Of a stretch of DNA of 45,127 bases, positions 42,759-45,127 are shown piece by piece; within the stretch, counting starts at the first letter, position 1; the number at the start of each line of letters is the position of its first letter. The DNA comes from an uncultured bacterium (GTDB taxonomy: Bacteria; Bacillota; Clostridia; Lachnospirales; Lachnospiraceae). The notes under the pieces were generated by a model, which did no database searches, was not told the origin of the DNA, and worked only from the letters and a program-made list of their open reading frames with translations. A program made the position numbers and the translations under genes. Location: contig CAJMRM010000018.1 in NCBI GenBank assembly GCA_905215775.1, forward strand, positions 1 through 45,127, given 5' to 3'.

Positions 42759-44877
42759 TATCAAAGTCATAAAAAAAGACGGTACCAGAGAGGATTTTAA
42801 TGTACAGAAGGTGGTGGTGGCCGTCAATAAGTCCGCCAACCGGGCAATGATCACCTTTTCCCGGGCAGAGATCAATTTTATCTGCCAGTTCGTAGAGGAG
42901 AAGGCGGAGCAGATGGAGGTGGGGGAGATCCCCATTGCCCAGATGCACAACATTGTGGAGGGAGCCCTGGAACGGGTCAACCCGCTGGTGGCAAAGAGCT
43001 ATCGGGATTACAGAAATTACAAGCAGGATTTCGTGCAGATGCTGGACGAGGTATATAAAAAGAGCCAGTCCATCATGTACATCGGCGATAAGGAGAACAG
43101 CAATACGGACAGCGCCCTGGTGTCCACCAAAAGGAGCTTGATCTTCAATGAGCTGAACAAGTCCCTGTACCAGAAGTTTTTCATGACCGTGGAGGAGCTC
43201 CAGGCCTGCCGGGACGGATACCTGTATATCCACGATATGTCCGCCCGCCGCGATACCATGAACTGCTGCCTTTTCGATGTGCGGACGGTGCTGACCGGCG
43301 GCTTTGAGATGGGAAACCTGTGGTATAACGAGCCGAAGACCCTGGATGTGGCCTTTGACGTGATCGGAGACATCGTTTTAAGCGCCGCCAGCCAGCAGTA
43401 CGGCGGCTTCACAGTGCCAAGCGTGGAAAATATCCTGGCTCCCTACGCGGAAAAATCCTACGAAAAATATATCAAAAAATATATGGATCTGGGAATCTCC
43501 GAGGAAAAAGCAACGGAAGTGGCATGGAAGGATGTCCAGAGGGATATGGAGCAGGGCTTCCAGGGATGGGAGTACAAGTTTAATTCCGTTTCCTCCAGCC
43601 GCGGAGATTACCCTTTTATCACCATGACCGCGGGGACGGGAACCAGCCGGTTTGCCAAAATGGCGACCATCACCATGCTGAATGTCCGGAAAAAGGGACA
43701 GGGAAAGAAGGATCATAAAAAGCCGGTGCTTTTCCCCAAGCTGGTGTTCCTTTACGACGAAAATCTTCATGGTCCGGGAAAGGAGCTGGAGGATGTGTTT
43801 GAGGCGGGGATCGAGTGTTCCTCCAGGACCATGTATCCCGACTGGCTGTCCCTGACCGGGGAAGGCTACATTGCCAGCATGTACAAAAAATACGGAAAGA
43901 TCATCAGCCCCATGGGCTGCCGCGCCTTCCTGTCTCCCTGGTATGAACGGGGCGGCATGGAGCCGGCGGATGAACAGGATTCCCCCGTATTCGTGGGCCG
44001 CTTCAATATCGGTGTCGTAAGCCTGCACCTGCCCATGATCCTGGCAAAGGCCCGCCAGGAGAGCCGCGATTTTTATGAGGTCCTGGACTATTATCTGGAG
44101 CTGATCCGGAAGATCCATATCCGCACCTATGCGTATTTAGGCGAGATGCGCGCCTCCACCAATCCGCTGGCGTACTGCGAGGGAGGCTTTTACGGCGGCC
44201 ATCTGGGACTCCACGATAAGATCAAGCCCCTTCTTAAGACAGCCACCGCATCCTTCGGGATCACGGCCTTCAACGAGCTCCAGCAGCTTTATAACGGCAA
44301 GTCCCTGGTGGAGGACGGCCAGTTTGCCCTGGAGGTGCTCCAGCACATCAACGACAAGGTCAACGAATTCAAGGAGGCCGACGGAAACCTGTATGCCATT
44401 TACGCCACACCGGCAGAGAACCTGTGCGGCCTTCAGGTAAAGCAGTTCAGGGAAAAATACGGGATCGTGGAGAATGTGTCTGACCGGGAATACGTGAGCA
44501 ACGGCTTCCACTGCCATGTGACCGAGGATATCACGCCCATTGAAAAGCAGAATCTGGAATACCGGTTCTGGGAGCTTTCCAACGGCGGAAAGATCCAGTA
44601 TGTGAAATATCCCATCGATTATAACAAAGAAGCCATCAAGTCCCTGGTGCGCCGGGCCATGAAGATGGGCTTTTATGAGGGCGTGAACCTGTCCCTTTCC
44701 TACTGCGACGACTGCGGCCATGAGGAGCTGAACATGGATGTATGCCCGGTCTGCGGCAGCAAGAACCTGACAAAGATCGACCGGATGAACGGCTACTTAA
44801 GCTATTCCCGCGTCAAAGGCGACACCCGCTTAAACGACGCCAAAATGGCCGAGATCGCCGAGAGGAAAAGTATGTAA
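42745..44877 (+). CDS. nrdD: Anaerobic (class III) ribonucleoside-triphosphate reductase
   Basis: 710 residues. The N-terminal ATP-cone (~5-95, including KKDGTREDFNVQKVVVAV) senses ATP/dATP. The barrel includes MNCCLFDVRTVLTGG. The C-terminus has a zinc knuckle with four Cys (654, 657, 667, 670), then the glycyl-radical Gly683 in RMNGYLS. It reduces NTPs to dNTPs without oxygen after activation by NrdG, which would be expected downstream but is not within the window. It starts inside the end of scpB with GAGGAGG about 10 bases upstream. Confidence 0.95.
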   Translation: MRCSDIKVIKKDGTREDFNVQKVVVAVNKSANRAMITFSRAEINFICQFVEEKAEQMEVGEIPIAQMHNIVEGALERVNPLVAKSYRDYRNYKQDFVQMLDEVYKKSQSIMYIGDKENSNTDSALVSTKRSLIFNELNKSLYQKFFMTVEELQACRDGYLYIHDMSARRDTMNCCLFDVRTVLTGGFEMGNLWYNEPKTLDVAFDVIGDIVLSAASQQYGGFTVPSVENILAPYAEKSYEKYIKKYMDLGISEEKATEVAWKDVQRDMEQGFQGWEYKFNSVSSSRGDYPFITMTAGTGTSRFAKMATITMLNVRKKGQGKKDHKKPVLFPKLVFLYDENLHGPGKELEDVFEAGIECSSRTMYPDWLSLTGEGYIASMYKKYGKIISPMGCRAFLSPWYERGGMEPADEQDSPVFVGRFNIGVVSLHLPMILAKARQESRDFYEVLDYYLELIRKIHIRTYAYLGEMRASTNPLAYCEGGFYGGHLGLHDKIKPLLKTATASFGITAFNELQQLYNGKSLVEDGQFALEVLQHINDKVNEFKEADGNLYAIYATPAENLCGLQVKQFREKYGIVENVSDREYVSNGFHCHVTEDITPIEKQNLEYRFWELSNGGKIQYVKYPIDYNKEAIKSLVRRAMKMGFYEGVNLSLSYCDDCGHEELNMDVCPVCGSKNLTKIDRMNGYLSYSRVKGDTRLNDAKMAEIAERKSM

Positions 44878-44881
44878 TACA

Positions 44882-45053
44882 GCAAAGCCGTGCGGCAGAG
44901 ACTTACCAGACCCGCCGTGCGAGCTGGCTCGCAAAGGAGGGTGTGGAAAGGCTCTGCCATAGGGCGCAGCCCGCACATGAATCATTGGGCGTCATAAAAC
45001 GCCCCATTAGGAAGGAGAGTTCCTGCGCCCAATGATGAATGTCACGGCTTTGC
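44882..45053 (+). repeat. Inverted-repeat-flanked element after nrdD
   Basis: GCAAAGCCGTG (44882-44892) and CACGGCTTTGC (45043-45053) are perfect 11-base inverted ends. Inside, ATCATTGGGCG (44981-44991 region) and CGCCCAATGAT (45026-45036 region) form a second perfect 11-base inverted pair. No gene is supported in 44878-45127. It may be a small mobile or palindromic element, or a folded RNA. Confidence 0.55.
44912..44966 (+). repeat. 55-bp direct repeat, copy 1
   Basis: Begins CCGCCGTGCGAGCTGGCTCG and ends CTCTGCCATAGGGCG. It is identical to 45073-45127 at a distance of 161 bases. It contains a short internal palindrome (GCGAGCTGGCTCGC). Confidence 0.85.
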
Positions 45054-45072
45054 GTCCCGCGGGAGAAGTCAT

Positions 45073-45127
45073 CCGCCGTGCGAGCTGGCTCGCAAAGGAG
45101 GGTGTGGAAAGGCTCTGCCATAGGGCG
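45073..45127 (+). repeat. 55-bp direct repeat, copy 2 (cut by the window end)
   Basis: Identical to 44912-44966 up to the last base of the window, so the true repeat may be longer and further copies may follow outside. Confidence 0.85.

Noticed and set aside
1..45127. CRISPR arrays, transposase genes, integrases or rRNA genes
   Set aside because: I saw no regularly spaced short repeats with unique spacers, no transposase or integrase motifs and no rRNA sequence.

Overview
The window reads as chromosomal DNA from an anaerobic, spore-forming Firmicute, most likely a gut Lachnospiraceae (Clostridium cluster XIVa-like). This is inferred from an oxygen-sensitive class III ribonucleotide reductase, a Spo0A-type DNA-binding protein, a SpoIID-like protein, Clostridia-style choline-binding-like wall repeats, a Tad/Flp pilus locus without an outer-membrane secretin, strong GGAGG ribosome sites and a moderately GC-rich coding bias.

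Left third (about 250-19918): one long co-directional Tad (type IVb, Flp) pilus locus. The order is TadZ-like ATPase, TadA, TadB, TadC, a 64-residue Flp pilin, two TadE-like pseudopilins around a large DUF5702-type protein, a prepilin peptidase, an FHA-domain membrane protein, a PP2C phosphatase, a second prepilin peptidase, a 44-residue membrane peptide, a Ser/Thr kinase with a large outside domain, and a 1244-residue secreted protein with wall-binding repeats. Kinase, phosphatase and FHA reader embedded in the pilus operon suggest pilus assembly controlled by phosphorylation. A 135-bp composite palindrome separates the motor genes from the pilin gene.

Middle (19929-29280): an AT-richer, self-contained two-gene Septu-type anti-phage cassette (ptuA-ptuB), with its own promoter and a terminator on each side. 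Next comes, on the minus strand, aroF (DAHP synthase), preceded by a textbook but apparently unannotated attenuator: promoter, a 36-codon leader peptide rich in Tyr and Phe, and an intrinsic terminator. A cytidylate-kinase-like gene and a divergent LysR regulator follow, then a metF / MetH-reactivation / metH operon for methionine synthesis.

Right third (29281-45127): a sodium:alanine symporter behind a 330-nt structured leader that I cannot assign to a known riboswitch; two minus-strand genes (a Spo0A C-domain protein and a SpoIID-like, peptidoglycan-binding protein); tRNA-Ala and tRNA-Gly behind phased A-tracts; argS; a SWIM/SNF2 helicase; a D,D-carboxypeptidase with wall repeats; a small unknown gene; a metallophosphoesterase; scpA-scpB; and nrdD. 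The window ends inside a repeat whose second copy starts 161 bp after the first.

The best candidates for under-described biology are the kinase/phosphatase/FHA-controlled Tad locus, the aroF leader-peptide attenuator, the structured symporter leader, and the large palindrome in the pilus operon. The Septu cassette is a known system type in a cleanly bounded island.
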